From Iris pallida (taxonomy: Eukaryota > Streptophyta > Magnoliopsida > Asparagales > Iridaceae): a stretch of DNA of 64,000 nt. Made by a program: the position numbers and the translations under genes. The stretch covers positions 22,393,881 to 22,457,880 of the forward strand of contig JANAVB010031417.1 of assembly GCA_029216955.1 (NCBI GenBank), given 5' to 3'. A model generated the notes under the pieces. The model did no database searches. It saw only the letters and a list, made by a program, of their open reading frames with translations, and was not told where the DNA came from. Positions 22,991 through 35,219 of this stretch are shown here, piece by piece. Each line of letters starts with the position of its first letter. Position 1 is the stretch's first letter.

Positions 22991-24433
22991 CCTAGGCGTG
23001 TGCAAGAATGAAAAGAGAATCAAATCTAACCTAAACATTGCGGGCCGGATCTTATGGTTCGGTTCCGTTCCGTTCGGTTCAATCCGGTTATTTCATAGTT
23101 TTTTTATTTCACCATTAGGTTTGGAGTTTAGAAACTAAAAAAATATATGTTTGGAACCGAACATCAACGGATTGGGTTGCTTCAGTTCTGTAGGGTCGGA
23201 CAGTTCAGTCCAGTTTTTAATTTTAGGAACCGAAATATGACGATTCGATTCGAAATTGACCCAAAAAAACCAAATGAGATCAGCAGTAACAAAATTCCAA
23301 GGACTATTCAAGTTCCTATGGCTTCTGCAACCAAACAAGGCCCATTTCTGATTTGTAGCGTGAAAATGGATCAGTACGTAGCCCATCAAAAGTGGACCAT
23401 TTCCTCATCCTTTCCTTTTAATCAGGCCTGATCATGGCCCAGCCCATAATAGCATCTGACTGACTAAAATCAAATGTGAAACCAAATCTACAGGATAACT
23501 GTCCATAAAAAAGAAATCATTAGTAAAATAAACCACTTACCAAACTTTTAATTTTCAATTAATTAAAATATTAACAAAAGGGCCATTTAGATCTAGTTTG
23601 TGTTTGTGATTTGGTTTCGTAGACCATAAAAAGTACTTTTAATTTTCAATTTATTTTTGAAAAGTAGGTTTTGTAAACAGAGTTTTGATAAACAAAACCA
23701 ACATAAACCAATTTTATGCATTTTGGACATAATTTTGCAAACCAAAAATTGTTTTTGGGGAATTAAATTAAGGACAACCTTTTGTAATATTTTATCACCA
23801 AATTTGTTTGAAAGTTTTATTCAAATACAAAATCTATATTCATGTAATTGAATATAATACTATTTTAATCTAATTTTATCTGATTAACTAATACAATTAC
23901 GTGTTAAGTTGGAAAAAAATCAAAGTAAGGCTCTAAAAAGAGTCGTCCAAGGTGTATGTATATTCTCCATTAAATAATTTAAATTTTTTAAAAAAATTTA
24001 ACTATGAAGCATGTATTTTACTAGTTTAAATAATTCTAACTAAATATATAACCGATTTTTAAATATATTCAATATTTAAATTATATTTACACTAAGTATA
24101 AACACATATCATAAATTAAAAAAAATAATATCTATTACAAAATTAACTAAAATATATTCAAATTATATTAAAAATATTTAATATAACTTAAGATTTCATC
24201 TATTTTTTTAATATTATAGTACGTACGACGCACTATAGATAGAGTAATAACATATTTATTTTTAAATAGTAATAGTTTTAGCAAGTTAATACTATACCTT
24301 ATATTAATTATTAATTTGATATTATTTTAATTATATATTAGTATTGATTAGTATAGATAGATAGAAGTATACATTGTTAGATCTAGGTCCAATATATTTT
24401 CATAAATTTAAATGATCAATAATTATAGAAAAT
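22991..24433. other. AT-rich sequence upstream of RPS2
   Basis: A patch with GGTTCGGTTCCGTTCC words near 23050-23240 looks like transposon remnant. The rest is very AT-rich without genes. Confidence 0.45.
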
Positions 24434-24640
24434 AAGCCCAATAAGCAATAGCCCACTGGGCCTATAACCCAAGAAGCGGTAACCATAACAAGAAGGTGAC
24501 CTGATCATCGAGAACCCTAACCCTAAAATCTCACCACGTATATAAGCCCCCATCCACTCTCTCAATTCCCCACTCTCTTCCTCCGCCTCCAGAAGAAAAA
24601 AGAAAAAAAGAAAGAAACCTTACCCAAACCCTAACCCTAG
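24434..24640 (+). promoter_or_regulatory. RPS2 promoter: site II elements, telo-boxes, TATA box
   Basis: Site II-type motifs occur as AAGCCCA (24434) and AGCCCACTGGGCC (24450-24462). A telo-box AACCCTAACCCTAA lies at 24513-24526, and a second AAACCCTAACCCTAG in the 5' leader at 24626-24640. A TATA box TATATAAG is at 24539-24546, about 100 bp before the start codon. Telo-boxes with site II elements are the known signature of plant ribosomal protein promoters, which are active in dividing cells. Confidence 0.8.
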
Positions 24641-24647
24641 TTTTCCA

Positions 24648-27600
24648 ATGGCGGACAGAGGAACCACCGGTGAGCGCGGAGGATTCGGACGCGGCTTCGG
24701 CCGAGGTGACCGTGGCGGCCGTGGAGACCGAGGCCGGGGAGGCCGTGGAGGACGTCGCGGCGGCCGGGGACGCAACGAGGAGGAGACGAAGTGGGTCCCC
24801 GTGACCAAGCTCGGCCGCCTCGTGGCCGCCGGGACCATCAAGTCCATCGAGCAGATCTACCTCCACTCGCTCCCGATCAAGGAGCACCAGATCGTCGACG
24901 CGCTCCTCCCGGGCTCCCTCAAGGACGAGGTGATGAAGATCATGCCGGTCCAGAAGCAGACCCGGGCCGGACAGCGGACCCGGTTCAAGGCCTTCGTCGT
25001 CGTCGGCGACAACAACGGGCACGTCGGGCTCGGCGTCAAGTGCGCCAAGGAGGTGGCGACCGCGATCCGCGGGGCGATCATCCTCGCGAAGCTGTCGGTG
25101 GTCCCGGTGAGGAGGGGCTACTGGGGGAACAAGATCGGGAAGCCGCACACCGTTCCCTGCAAGGTCACCGGGAAGTGCGGGTCGGTGACGGTGAGGATGG
25201 TCCCGGCGCCCCGGGGTGCCGGGATCGTCGCGGCCAGGGTTCCGAAGAAGGTGCTGCAGTTTGCTGGGATCGAGGACGTGTTTACGAGCTCCAGGGGGTC
25301 TACCAAGACTCTTGGTAACTTTGTCAAGGTATATATTGGCTTTCAAATATTTACTCAGTTTTTATTTCTTGTTGATTATTGATGTTTAATTGTTCGGTTT
25401 GTTTTACCTATTTATCATGCATGTAGGTTTTTTATATTTGGTTGTTTGAGCTTCTCAAAAGATTAGTTTTTGAGTAGATTCCAATGAGTTTAGATGGATG
25501 AAAATTGATAGACACTGGCCTTACATATGTTAATTAGTTTACGTTGAAACGATGTTTAGTAAATTTAACATAAGGAAAATAGATGAATTATAACGTGGGC
25601 ACAATAATAACTCGATTATGACCCTGTTAACTCAATGGGAGAGGCAAGACCAATGTCGTTATAGAGGTATAATCAAGGAAACCATGAGTTTTACTAGTTG
25701 ATACTTAATAGTGCGCACGACCGTTGTCGTTCTTGTTGGAGGTATAATCTTGGGAATGATAGTTGATGCTTAGTTAAGTGTTTGTACTAGTAAAAATGTC
25801 TTCCACCCATGGAGTAGAACTAGTTTGATCCTTAGCTTTTGTTGGTCACATGGTACCAATTCTACTGAATGGTTTAAATGTGATCGATTCTATAGGAAAA
25901 GTTGAATGATTTTGAAGTTCTATTTTCTATTACTGAATCATTAGAGATCAAGCTAACATAATTGCGTCCTGCTTCTCAGTAGATATGTAAAAAAATCTTA
26001 TTTTCATGACATTTATTGTCACCTGTTGGTTTAGTGAAGAGGTTTATATAAAACTTTCATTTTTTTTTTCTGTTTTCAGACAATTCTATCTTCTGAAATA
26101 AGTTGGACTATTGAGATGTCTTGCTAAGATAAGATTTTTGAAAATTTATTTCCGTAGGAGACGCAAATTTTAATATTCTAGTCTATCTATGTCATAAATC
26201 ATCTATTACTAGGACAATATGATACCCTACTGAATAAGAAAACAGTGAGCAGTATTGACACCATTCATTTTTTATGTCCATTGCACTATGTTATATTTTG
26301 TTTAGTTCAATATGTTTTTTTTGATTGCTAGACCGTACATGTTAGCTTTGTTGCATGAACACATCATGTTGTGGATCCACATCAAGTGTGGTGTAACCTA
26401 GTTTATTTTGGAGGCTTGTAGCTTGTTTTGTTGTTAATTTAGGCCGACATGACATGGACATGTCACCTTCATTAAGTTTTTTGCTTTGTAGCATGTTACC
26501 TATATTCAATTTAGACAAAATGTAGTTTAATTGTTTCTATTGCTAGCTGAGTAGCACAACCCTTAGGTGTCGACATCTAATTTGACTTAAATATCTTCAA
26601 TATCCCTCTGGCATTAGTCCAAACCTTTTCCTATTATAGTTATAGGCAATATCATATGTTTCAAGTTTTTGATCCACAATATAATTTCTTCTCACTACCT
26701 TATCAAATAGAAAATTGCTACTATGTTTCTGGTTAGAAAATACCTCTCAGCTTCCTGTTTCTTAGTTTTATTATTCTCATTGATGTTTCCTATCCCTATG
26801 GTATGTAATTAAAAATTCCAAGCTCTGATATTTTGCTTGACAATTGCATGTCTGCTTTTGGATGATTTCATTTTTGTTTTGTTTTTTACATTTTTCCTGT
26901 TTATGCATGTCTTAGTCAGTTCTTGCAGAAATGCCAATGATGGGTTTAAATATACTTTGAGTGCCTAAAACTATGAAAAGTACTTAATCTGAGGCATTGC
27001 CAATTACTATCTAATTGTGGACTTTTATGGCAATTTCTTCTTACACTTGTATTTTGTGAAATTATGTTTTTATATTTCCAAACAGCTTATCTGAGTGAGT
27101 GAGAGAATCTCAAGCTTCTAACCAGAAAGTGATTTGGTCTAATATTCCCAGTATTTTTCAAGAAATCTCATCACCTATGCTAGTAGTATGCTTCAAATAG
27201 TTTATTATTGTTATACCTTTCTCTTGCCTACTTGTAGCTTCCAGAAGTATCATCTTATTCATCCAAATTAGATGGAAAAACTAGATTATTTTTCTTCCTA
27301 TTAAATTTTGTATTCAATTTAATTTTGGGTTTTGAGTATAGATTTCTCTGCAAGTGATGAGAAAATAGACAGGGACATCAGTTACTCATTTATAACGAGG
27401 ATGATGACTTAAGTCTTGTTGGGAATCTCTCTGATGCTTTATTATGTTACTAACATTTTTTTTTTCTTTTTTAATCCAAATAAGTAGTTGATTTCAAGTT
27501 GTTTTCTTCTATTTGAACCTATATTTCCTCCCTTAAAAGGTGCTTTTGAAACCAAAAAACAGTAGACATTGATATTTGTCATGGTTATGAGGCCTTTCTT

Positions 27601-29203
27601 CTGCATGTCCGGTTATGTTTCTTGTTTATTACCTTGTAAAAGTATATTCCCATGATGATCAGTATAAATATTTTTTTGCTCGACTTTGTGCGAAATTTAG
27701 ATAGTTTAAATTTTTATTACCCTAGTACTGAGAGAGAATTCATGGATGATGAATGTTGATTTTTCATCAAAAAGGTCTTTGGATTAAAGAAGCCAACAAG
27801 GAAGAGGATTTATTGCTTTCTTATTGTTTTCCATGTTTCTAGGGTATTAGTGAGCATGTTTTTTGTATGCTAGAAGACTGAAGGAGCAGAAGCATCTTTT
27901 CATATCTGATGATTTGATATGTTCCTTACTGACAAGATTAAGGTCAGTTTTGGACGAGATAACAGATTTTTTGATATGGGGAGGTTTTCTCTAACTATCA
28001 AATATCTTTCTAAGCAAAGCAGGAACAAATAGTTGTTTCTCACGGGGGCAAGGGGGAAAGTTTGAGTGTCAATCCTTATTTTTTTAACCAATAATTAGAC
28101 TATAAGGACACCATTCTTTTTACCTACCATTTTTTGTAGGATAAAGGAGAACATTTTTTAGAACCTCATCTTCAAACATGGTACTGATGTATATAACATA
28201 CATTTGTGGAGAAGCCTTTGTTCAAATTTTCAAATTTGATACTGGATCTATATTAATGTACACTAAGGTCCTGTTTGGTAACTTGTAAGTTGGATGGATT
28301 CTGTCCTACTTACAGGATTTTAGTCTCGATTTGTAAGATCCTATGCTTGGTTCAAGTAGGATTTCCTCCTGTAATAAGTAAAAGTAACGATGATAGATGG
28401 ATTCTGATGGGTCTCTTGTTGTGTCAATGGGATGAGTTGGGTGGAAATGAGTTTAGTGATGGGAGACAAGATGGTGAGAGGTGCTATGGAGGCCGAGGGT
28501 GAGGTTGGATCCATGTTTACTGTCTGATTGGTGAAAGTACAATTGATCCATGCAACGTGGGGAGGAGATGTGATGACATGCGGCGTGTTGGCGGCCGAGA
28601 GGTCAGGAATTTGACCGGGTATCATACTGGTGAAAATACAATAGATCCATGTTTACTGTCTGATTATTAGTCTAATAATCTTTATAGCTTGGCTATTACT
28701 GATTGGAGAGCAGTAGCCCCCAACATAAACATTAGCTTGTTAAGGGTTTAATATAATCCCAAGTTGTATTATATAATTTTATCATTGTGAAGCTGCTGTG
28801 GTAGCATTCATGAAGTGTTGACCTGAAGTCTTATAACATCATCCCGGCGATGGTTCCGTTTGACTAGTTTTTGAAACTGGCAGTTGATCTAAGTCTACCC
28901 TTTGATACTGTCTAATATTTAGTTATGGATAGGCTGCTATGCTGCTTTACCGTTAGAAGATTTTTCATTTGTATATTGTTGATGTTATTTTGTTCACTCA
29001 AATCATTGTGGTTATTCATTGTTAAAGTCTTATTTGATGTGCAGGCTACATTTGATTGCCTCATGAAAACTTATGGTTTCTTGACACCTGATCTCTGGAC
29101 TGAGACCCGCTTTGTGAAGTCCCCGTATCAGGAGTATACGGACCTGTTGGCCAAGCCTGTTGCTAAGGCAATCATAGAAGAAGTACCTACTCTGGAAGCT
29201 TAA
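24648..29203 (+). CDS. RPS2: 40S ribosomal protein S2 (uS5)
   Basis: Two exons, 24648-25328 and 29045-29203, give 279 residues, the usual size for plant S2. Splice sites are GTATAT and GTGCAG, in phase 0. The protein starts with a glycine/arginine-rich RGG tail (about residues 5-42). The S5 N-terminal double-stranded-RNA-binding-like domain follows, with [18 protein letters not shown], and then the S5 C-terminal domain with [19 protein letters not shown]. The second exon ends in EEVPTLEA. S2 sits in the small subunit near the mRNA entry channel and acts in decoding accuracy and subunit assembly. The 3.7-kb intron is AT-rich and holds MITE-like sequence near 28,265-28,690. Exon 1 is strongly GC-rich. 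The long antisense frames over exon 1 are shadows. Confidence 0.96.
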
Positions 29204-30461
29204 GCAAGGTTTTTTGGAGGTAGAAAATGGATTATCGAGCTTGGGCTTTTTAATGTTTTAGCAATAGCACTACTCTATTATGCAGTTTTGTCACAAGGAA
29301 TGAACCTTGATGAAGTACTACTAGATAAGAAATCATGGATATTATGCTTTGTGTTTTGTTTGCATGTGTCTCAACTTATTGGATTTTATTATTTGAGTTT
29401 AATGTTTGGATTTTTATTGTGATCTTATAGGATGGTAGTGTTTTGCCTTTTGCATTTATGACTTAACATGCCACAAGAGTGGCTATTTCTTTTACCGAAT
29501 GACATGTTTCTGAAAATCTACTGAAGATTTGTTGTGGGCACAACTAGAATTATGCATCCTCAAATTACTGATAATCTGTCATTGCTATGGTTCAGACTGG
29601 AAAATGACAATTTATTCTTAAAGGATGGATGGCTTCTATTTTCATTAATTCTAGATTTTCATCTTCGCCAACGCCTGTTTCATTTGTTAAATCTGTGCCT
29701 TTGATTTTACTCAAATTTCTCTAATGGTTGTGTAACTTTTTAGATATTTCCTTTCTTTTGAGAAATTATAATTCTTATTGATTTTTCCTTCCAGATGTTT
29801 GGAAATAGCAAAAATTTTTGGAGAGGAAAATGAATACTTAAATGTGGAAAATTAATTTCTTCCATTGCTAATTACTTTTCTTTTTTCCTCAAATCCTTTG
29901 GGCGGACAAGAGACCATCTTATTATTGGAACAAAGGCGGCATTAGTTTTTTTTTTAAGGTATTACTACAGCTCCTACAATATAGGTTGATCTTTAGTGAC
30001 AAATAAAAATAGAAATGGAAGTGAGTTTTGGTGTTAGTAGATCGAGATATGGATGATCATTAATGACTGATCGAGATATGGATGTTCCGGCAAGTTTGCT
30101 GAGTAGCTGAACTCATAGCATTTCCAACCCTATTGTCTTGTTATCTGTTGCGAGTCTTAGGTGGCATGAAACACAAGGTGACAAGATTACATTTACAAAA
30201 GCCAATGACATAGAAAGGTGCTCTAATGTATAAGTATTGAGAGGACAATAAAAAAATATATTTTTTTCAACTTCCAAGACAACTCTTCCATTTCTACATT
30301 TTTTTACAAATATTCGTATTCATAATTGATGATGTGGAATAAAGTTATTGTGAAGTGTATTATCTAGATTTAGACAACCAATTTTACATTGTTCTTGCCA
30401 TGTCATTGTTATGTCAACTTTATGATTTATTCTACATTTGTATTGAAGAATGATTTTTAAA
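29204..30461. other. RPS2 3' region and intergenic sequence
   Basis: The 3' untranslated region and terminator of RPS2 should lie in the first few hundred bases; no exact poly(A) site can be assigned. A MITE-like patch (GATGTTTGGAAATAGC, 29794) is degenerate. The last 8 bases, TTTTTAAA (30454-30461), are the target duplication of the MULE. Confidence 0.5.
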
Positions 30462-30504
30462 GGCAAATTATAAGGGCACCTCCACATTTACTAAGGGGCA
30501 ACCC
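30462..30504 (+). repeat. Left terminal inverted repeat of the MULE
   Basis: The 43 bp match the reverse complement of 38086-38128 except at a few positions. Inside it, ACTAGGGGGGCAGCCC (30549-30564) resembles repeats of the same word inside the right end (about 38018-38055). Confidence 0.9.
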
Positions 30505-30570
30505 AAAATTTTTTCCAAAAAATTACAAGTTTGCCATTGTGTTTTTTTACTAGGGGGGCAGCCCAAAAAA

Positions 30571-30579
30571 TACTATATA
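30571..30579 (+). promoter_or_regulatory. TATA box of the MULE transposase gene
   Basis: CTATATAAG lies about 290 bp before the proposed start codon at 30863 and just inside the terminal inverted repeat, with a CT-rich leader after it. MULE ends commonly carry promoters. Confidence 0.5.
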
Positions 30580-30862
30580 AGCCAATTTTATTTTAGATTT
30601 CATCTCTCTCTTTCTTCCTCCCTCTACTACTTCTCTTTCTCCACTCCTTTTTTCTCCTCATATAAACCTATAATTAACCCTAGCTAGGTGAAATTGTCCC
30701 CCAACCTAAAATTTATGGTAGAATACAGTGTCAATCACTTCTTCCATTAATTTCCATTAATTTGTAAGTCGTCGAATTTATTTTTGTGTAATATTTTAAG
30801 ATTTAACCTAAATTTTACATATAAAAGTTGAATTTTGTGTTTAATGTAGAAAAAAATAGAAA

Positions 30863-33800
30863 ATGGAACAACTGGGACCATCAAATGCTGGATACTCTCC
30901 TCCCACAACTTTCGAAGAACATTTCGACGCATCGGAAACCCTCGTGGTAACTACACTTAACATTTACTTCGGGTCAAAAATTGGACTTTGACACAGAGGA
31001 CTGCCACAAATGTGGCAGTTCCTCACATATATAGGACTGCCACAGATGTGGCAGTCCTATATATGTGAAGGACTGCCACATTTGTGGCAGTCCTATAAAT
31101 ATGAAGGACTGTCACATTTGTGGCAGTCCTCTGTGTCCAAGGAAATATGACAAGGAAATATTACAAAGCTTTCAAAGTTAAATTCTCATTTTGCACTCAC
31201 TAGGTTGAAAAGTGAAAACATAGCAACAGAACCAAACATATAATACTACGTTAACATTTCTTTATATCTAAAATTGAAACTGAGAACTTGTAAGCTTAAT
31301 GTAAAATTAAGCAAGAATTTCATTATGTCAGATATATGTTAAAGCAAAATTAAGCAAGAATTTCACTATTTATGGGTTCACCACCGTTTGTGTCTGGGCA
31401 TTATGATGTTACTTTCAAGTAGCAACTATATTACATTTATATCTAAATTTTAGAGAACTAAGGATAACTATATTACATTTATAACTAAATTTTAGAGAAC
31501 TAAGGATTATATGTTGCAGACAGATACGCTTGAAGTGTCTCAACTTGTAACCAAGTACAGACTCCTCTATAAATAATAATACGCTTTATGTAGTTGTTTA
31601 GTTTTGACTTTTAACTTCTATTGTAGGACTTGCGATCTTCCGAGGTTGCGGTACATGCTCCAATTGCAATCGATGTAGGGCATTTATTTTGGACCGATCT
31701 TTCGTTTCAATCAAGCGACGATACGGTACAATGGTGTCGAAAAGTTGGACTGGAAAACAAGTTGGTTCTAGTGATATCCAGATCGGCCCGAAATCGCCCG
31801 GGACGACAAAGTCTGATGGTTGGCTGTGAAAGAGGTGGTGTGTTCAGATCGCACAAGAAAGACACAGTTATCCAAAATAAAGTTCCAAGAAAGAAAGCTG
31901 GAACGAGAAAATGTGGTTGTCCATTCACGATCCAGATTAGAAAAGAAGAAGAAGGGAAGTGGTCAGTACAAGTGAAGAATGGAATCCACAATCATGAGAT
32001 TTCCGAGACACTGTTGGGTCATCCGTATGTTGGACGGTTGAATCCTACGGAGAAGAAGATAGCCGAAGACTTGTCCATTTCCGGTGTTGCACCGAGACAA
32101 ATATATTCAGTCATACGGCATGAAGATGAGAAGAACTTGTCTACGATGAGGTCAATATACAACGTCCTATCTTCTTCGAACGCTGTCCGGACCAAATCAA
32201 GAATGGCGATGCAAGAAGTGCTGAAGTTGCTTGTCGATAATCATTACGTTGAGTTCCATAGAACACATCCCCAGAGTAAGGAAGTAATTTCAATCTTTTG
32301 GGCTCATCCAGATTGCACAAGTCTGGCCAGGTCTTTTGCCGACGTGTTAGTCCTTGATTGCACGTACAAGACCAACAAGTTCAAGATGCCTCTCCTTCAT
32401 ATTGTCGGATTCACCTCTACTCTGAAAACATTCCCTGTGGCATTTTGCTTCATGAAGAGTGAAAAACTTGAAGACTACACATGGGCATTGGAGAAACTGA
32501 AAACACTCTACAGCGGTCATACAGAGCCGTCAGTTCTTGTGACCGACAGAGAGTATGTCCTAATTAATGCTATTCGCATTGTTTTTCCTCAAGCGGATAC
32601 ATTGCTATGCACTTGGCATGTCAAACGGAATATTGAAGCCCAATGTAAGTTGAAGTTTCAGAAGGAGGAAGGTAAAATTGACATGCAAAATTTTCAAGAA
32701 TTCTCCAATGACTGGAATTGTGTGTGGCGAGCCTCTACGATTGACAGTTACGACGCCGCATGGTACATGTTCAAGGAAAAGTGGGAGGCGAGGGAGCCGG
32801 CATGCATTTCATACATCAAAGATACATGGATTGAACCGCACAAAGAACACTTCGTCTTAGCATGGACGAATTTGGTGAAGCATTACGGCACGACAACTAC
32901 CAACCGTGTCGAAGGAGCACACTCTGTAGTGAAGAGACAACTAAAATCATCTCTCGGCAACTTTGTCTCTGTTTGGCAAGCTGTACATCTTATGGTAGGC
33001 CGGACGGTGAATGAAATTAAGGCATCATTTGAGATGAGCTTAAATATAGTCAAGCATGAGCATAGAAGGAATGTAATGTTAGATGCTTTAGTTCGCGTGG
33101 TATCACACACGGCATTGACATTAATATGTGATGAGATTGAAAGGTCGAAGGATGTCGGGTTTGATCCCCAAGTTTGCGGGTGTGTACATCGACATACACT
33201 GGGACTCCCTTGTGCACATCAGATTAATGAATATCGCCGTGAATCCATTCCTATTCCAGTAGAAGCAGTCGATCAACGTTGGAGGCAGTTGTCTATGATG
33301 CCTGTGGTGAAGACGGACGATGATTTCTTCTCTTTGCCACAACTGAAACTTCTCCACGCAAGGTGGTTAGCCTCGGTAGCAGTGGAGCGGCAGTCCATTG
33401 AGCTTAAAATGCAAGAAATTGCATGTCCGGTCATTACTACAATGCATGAGCCGACCGTTGTTTCCAATCCTAAAGGCAGGCCTCAAACAAGATTGACTAC
33501 TTCACAGAAGAGAAGGCTGGAGTCAACTAGAAGAGATCCATCGCACTTTGAGCATGTTAAACGAAGCTTACAGCAAGCTCCGCCCGCACGGAAGGGCAAG
33601 CTTGTCATTCGTCGAAAAATGGAGAAAATGGACCGCCCAAGAGAAGATACCGTTGCAAACCAAACACTGAGTTTGTATATTGATAAATTCCAACCTGAGG
33701 TTCGCCGATACATTTGGTCTATTGTCGATGTCCCCGGTGATGGCCATTGTGGATTCCATGTGCTTGCAAGACATCTTGGCTATGATGTCAAAGACGGATG

Positions 33801-34290
33801 GAGACGGGTGAGGCAGGAGCTGTACGAGGAGTTAGAGACTCGTCTTCCATTCTACTCCCGTCTCCTAAGCGAAGAAACGGTTGCAAGTTTGTTGTTAAGT
33901 ATCCCTTGCACCGACAGTGTTACCGGGACAGACCACTACATGTCAGTCCCGTCTGCCGGCTATTTATTTGCCAATAGGTACATGATACCTCTCGTAATTT
34001 TCTCGATGGGTATTAGAGAAACATTCTTTCCGATGTGCGCACCTCCGCCGGACCACGGACATTCTAACCTATGTACTATAGGTCACATCGGTGATCACTT
34101 CGTCATACTAAAGATGATCGGTCATTCTCCGATTCCTCCACCTTCAACAGTTTGGTACAAAAGAGCACCGGTCGAAGCCAGAGCTTGGACCACACATTTC
34201 GATCATCAAATCGACCATTGTAAGAAGTTGTTGAACTTTGAGGAGCCAAGAGACTTACCTGCAGACCACTGTGACGTCGAAATCGACTGA
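30863..34290 (+). CDS. Mutator-like transposase fused to an OTU cysteine protease domain
   Basis: Two exons, 30863-30946 and 31627-34290, give 915 residues. The start is chosen because ATG at 30863 leads in phase to a GTAACT donor, and the long frame begins at a TTGTAG acceptor. Order: FAR1-like zinc-binding region with CGCPFTIQIRK and HNHEI (about 117-150); MULE transposase domain with likely catalytic D272 (LDCTYKTN), D335 (TDRE) and E457 (RVEGAH); SWIM zinc finger C545-x-C547...C-x-H (about 545-559); basic linker; OTU domain with D733-G-x-C736 (GDGHCGFH) and a C-terminal H852 (GDHFVI). Transposase cuts and integrates the element. OTU domains are usually deubiquitinases; the substrate here is unknown. 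All key residues are present. It faces the PMD gene tail to tail. Confidence 0.92.
30984..31139. repeat. Hairpin cluster 1, in the first intron of the transposase gene
   Basis: Four short palindromes of about 26 bp, each AGGACTG(C/T)CACA facing TGTGGCAGT, lie within a larger palindrome whose ends are GACACAGAGGACTGCC and its complement. Unit spacers such as ATATATGTGA are also complementary, so the whole 156 bp can fold into one branched stem. Confidence 0.88.
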
Positions 34291-34520
34291 GTATCAATGT
34301 GTTATATGGAGGACCACTTTTGTATACTTTTTGGCATTTTGGTTATAGAGTACCACTTTTGTATACATTAAACTATGAAATATGAAGTCCAATATATGTT
34401 TCTTACTTTTATCCATGTGTTTTATGTCTTTTATCTGGGTGTTATACATGTGTGTTTTGGGTGGATATGTGATATGTTTTTCATGTTGGATATGTGATAT
34501 GTCTTTCATGTTGGATATGT

Positions 34521-34954
34521 GATCACAGGACATTTGAAGTAGGACTGCCACAAACAGGACAGTCCTACACTTGTGAAGGACTGTCCTGTGTGTGGCAGTC
34601 CTAGCTAAAATGTTCTGTGATCAAATCACAGAACATTTGAAGTAGGACTGCCACACACAGGGCAGTCCTACACTTGTGAAGGACTGCCCAGTGTGTGGCA
34701 GTCCTACTTGAAATGTTCTGTGATTTGATCACAGAACATTTGAAGTAGGACTGCCACACACTGGGCAGTCCTTCACAAGTGTAGGACTGCCCTGTGTGTG
34801 GCAGTCCTAGCTAAAATGTTCTGTGATTTGATCACAGAACATTTCAAGTAGGACTGCCACACACTGGGCAGTCCTTCATAAGTGTAGGACTGTCCTGTAT
34901 GTGGCAGTCCTAGCTAAAATGTTCTGTGATTTGATCACAGAACATTTCAAGTAG
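34521..34954. repeat. Hairpin cluster 2, between the convergent MULE genes
   Basis: Four tandem units of about 103 bp. Each unit holds two AGGACTGCCACA...GGCAGTCCT hairpins separated by ACACTTGTGA (or its complement), plus a palindrome AAATGTTCTGTGATTTGATC with its mirror. Units 3-4 carry the spacer inverted relative to units 1-2, giving a higher-order inverted repeat. Sequence identity between units is very high. Confidence 0.9.
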
Positions 34955-35160
34955 TGTCAACACATATCATATATCCAACACAAATAGTGTCAACACATAT
35001 CATATATCCAACATATCACATATCCAACATATCCAACATATCATATATCCAACATATCACATATCCAACATATCCAACATATCACATATCCAACATGAAA
35101 ATATCACATATCCAACATATCACATATCCAACATATCCAACATATCCAACACACATCAAA
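34955..35160. repeat. Tandem repeat of CATATCACATATCCAA words
   Basis: Irregular tandem copies of CATATCACATATCCAA (10-18 bp variants) run from hairpin cluster 2 to just beyond the 3' end of the PMD gene. No coding meaning. Confidence 0.8.
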
Positions 35161-35219
35161 AATAGTTTAAAAGAGACACAAGTATTCAACATCATACAGC
35201 CAGACGTTAGACAATCATA

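Noticed and set aside
24509..24526. CCCTAA repeats as interstitial telomere DNA
   Set aside because: Only two to three units in a ribosomal protein promoter; better explained as telo-box elements.
24531..25346. 271-codon antisense frame and a 175-codon alternative frame over RPS2 exon 1
   Set aside because: Shadows of the GC-rich RPS2 exon; no similarity to known families and the sense strand is certain.
34521..34954. Regular repeats with unique spacers, CRISPR-like at first sight
   Set aside because: Units are palindromic, spacers are conserved, and the DNA is a plant transposon.
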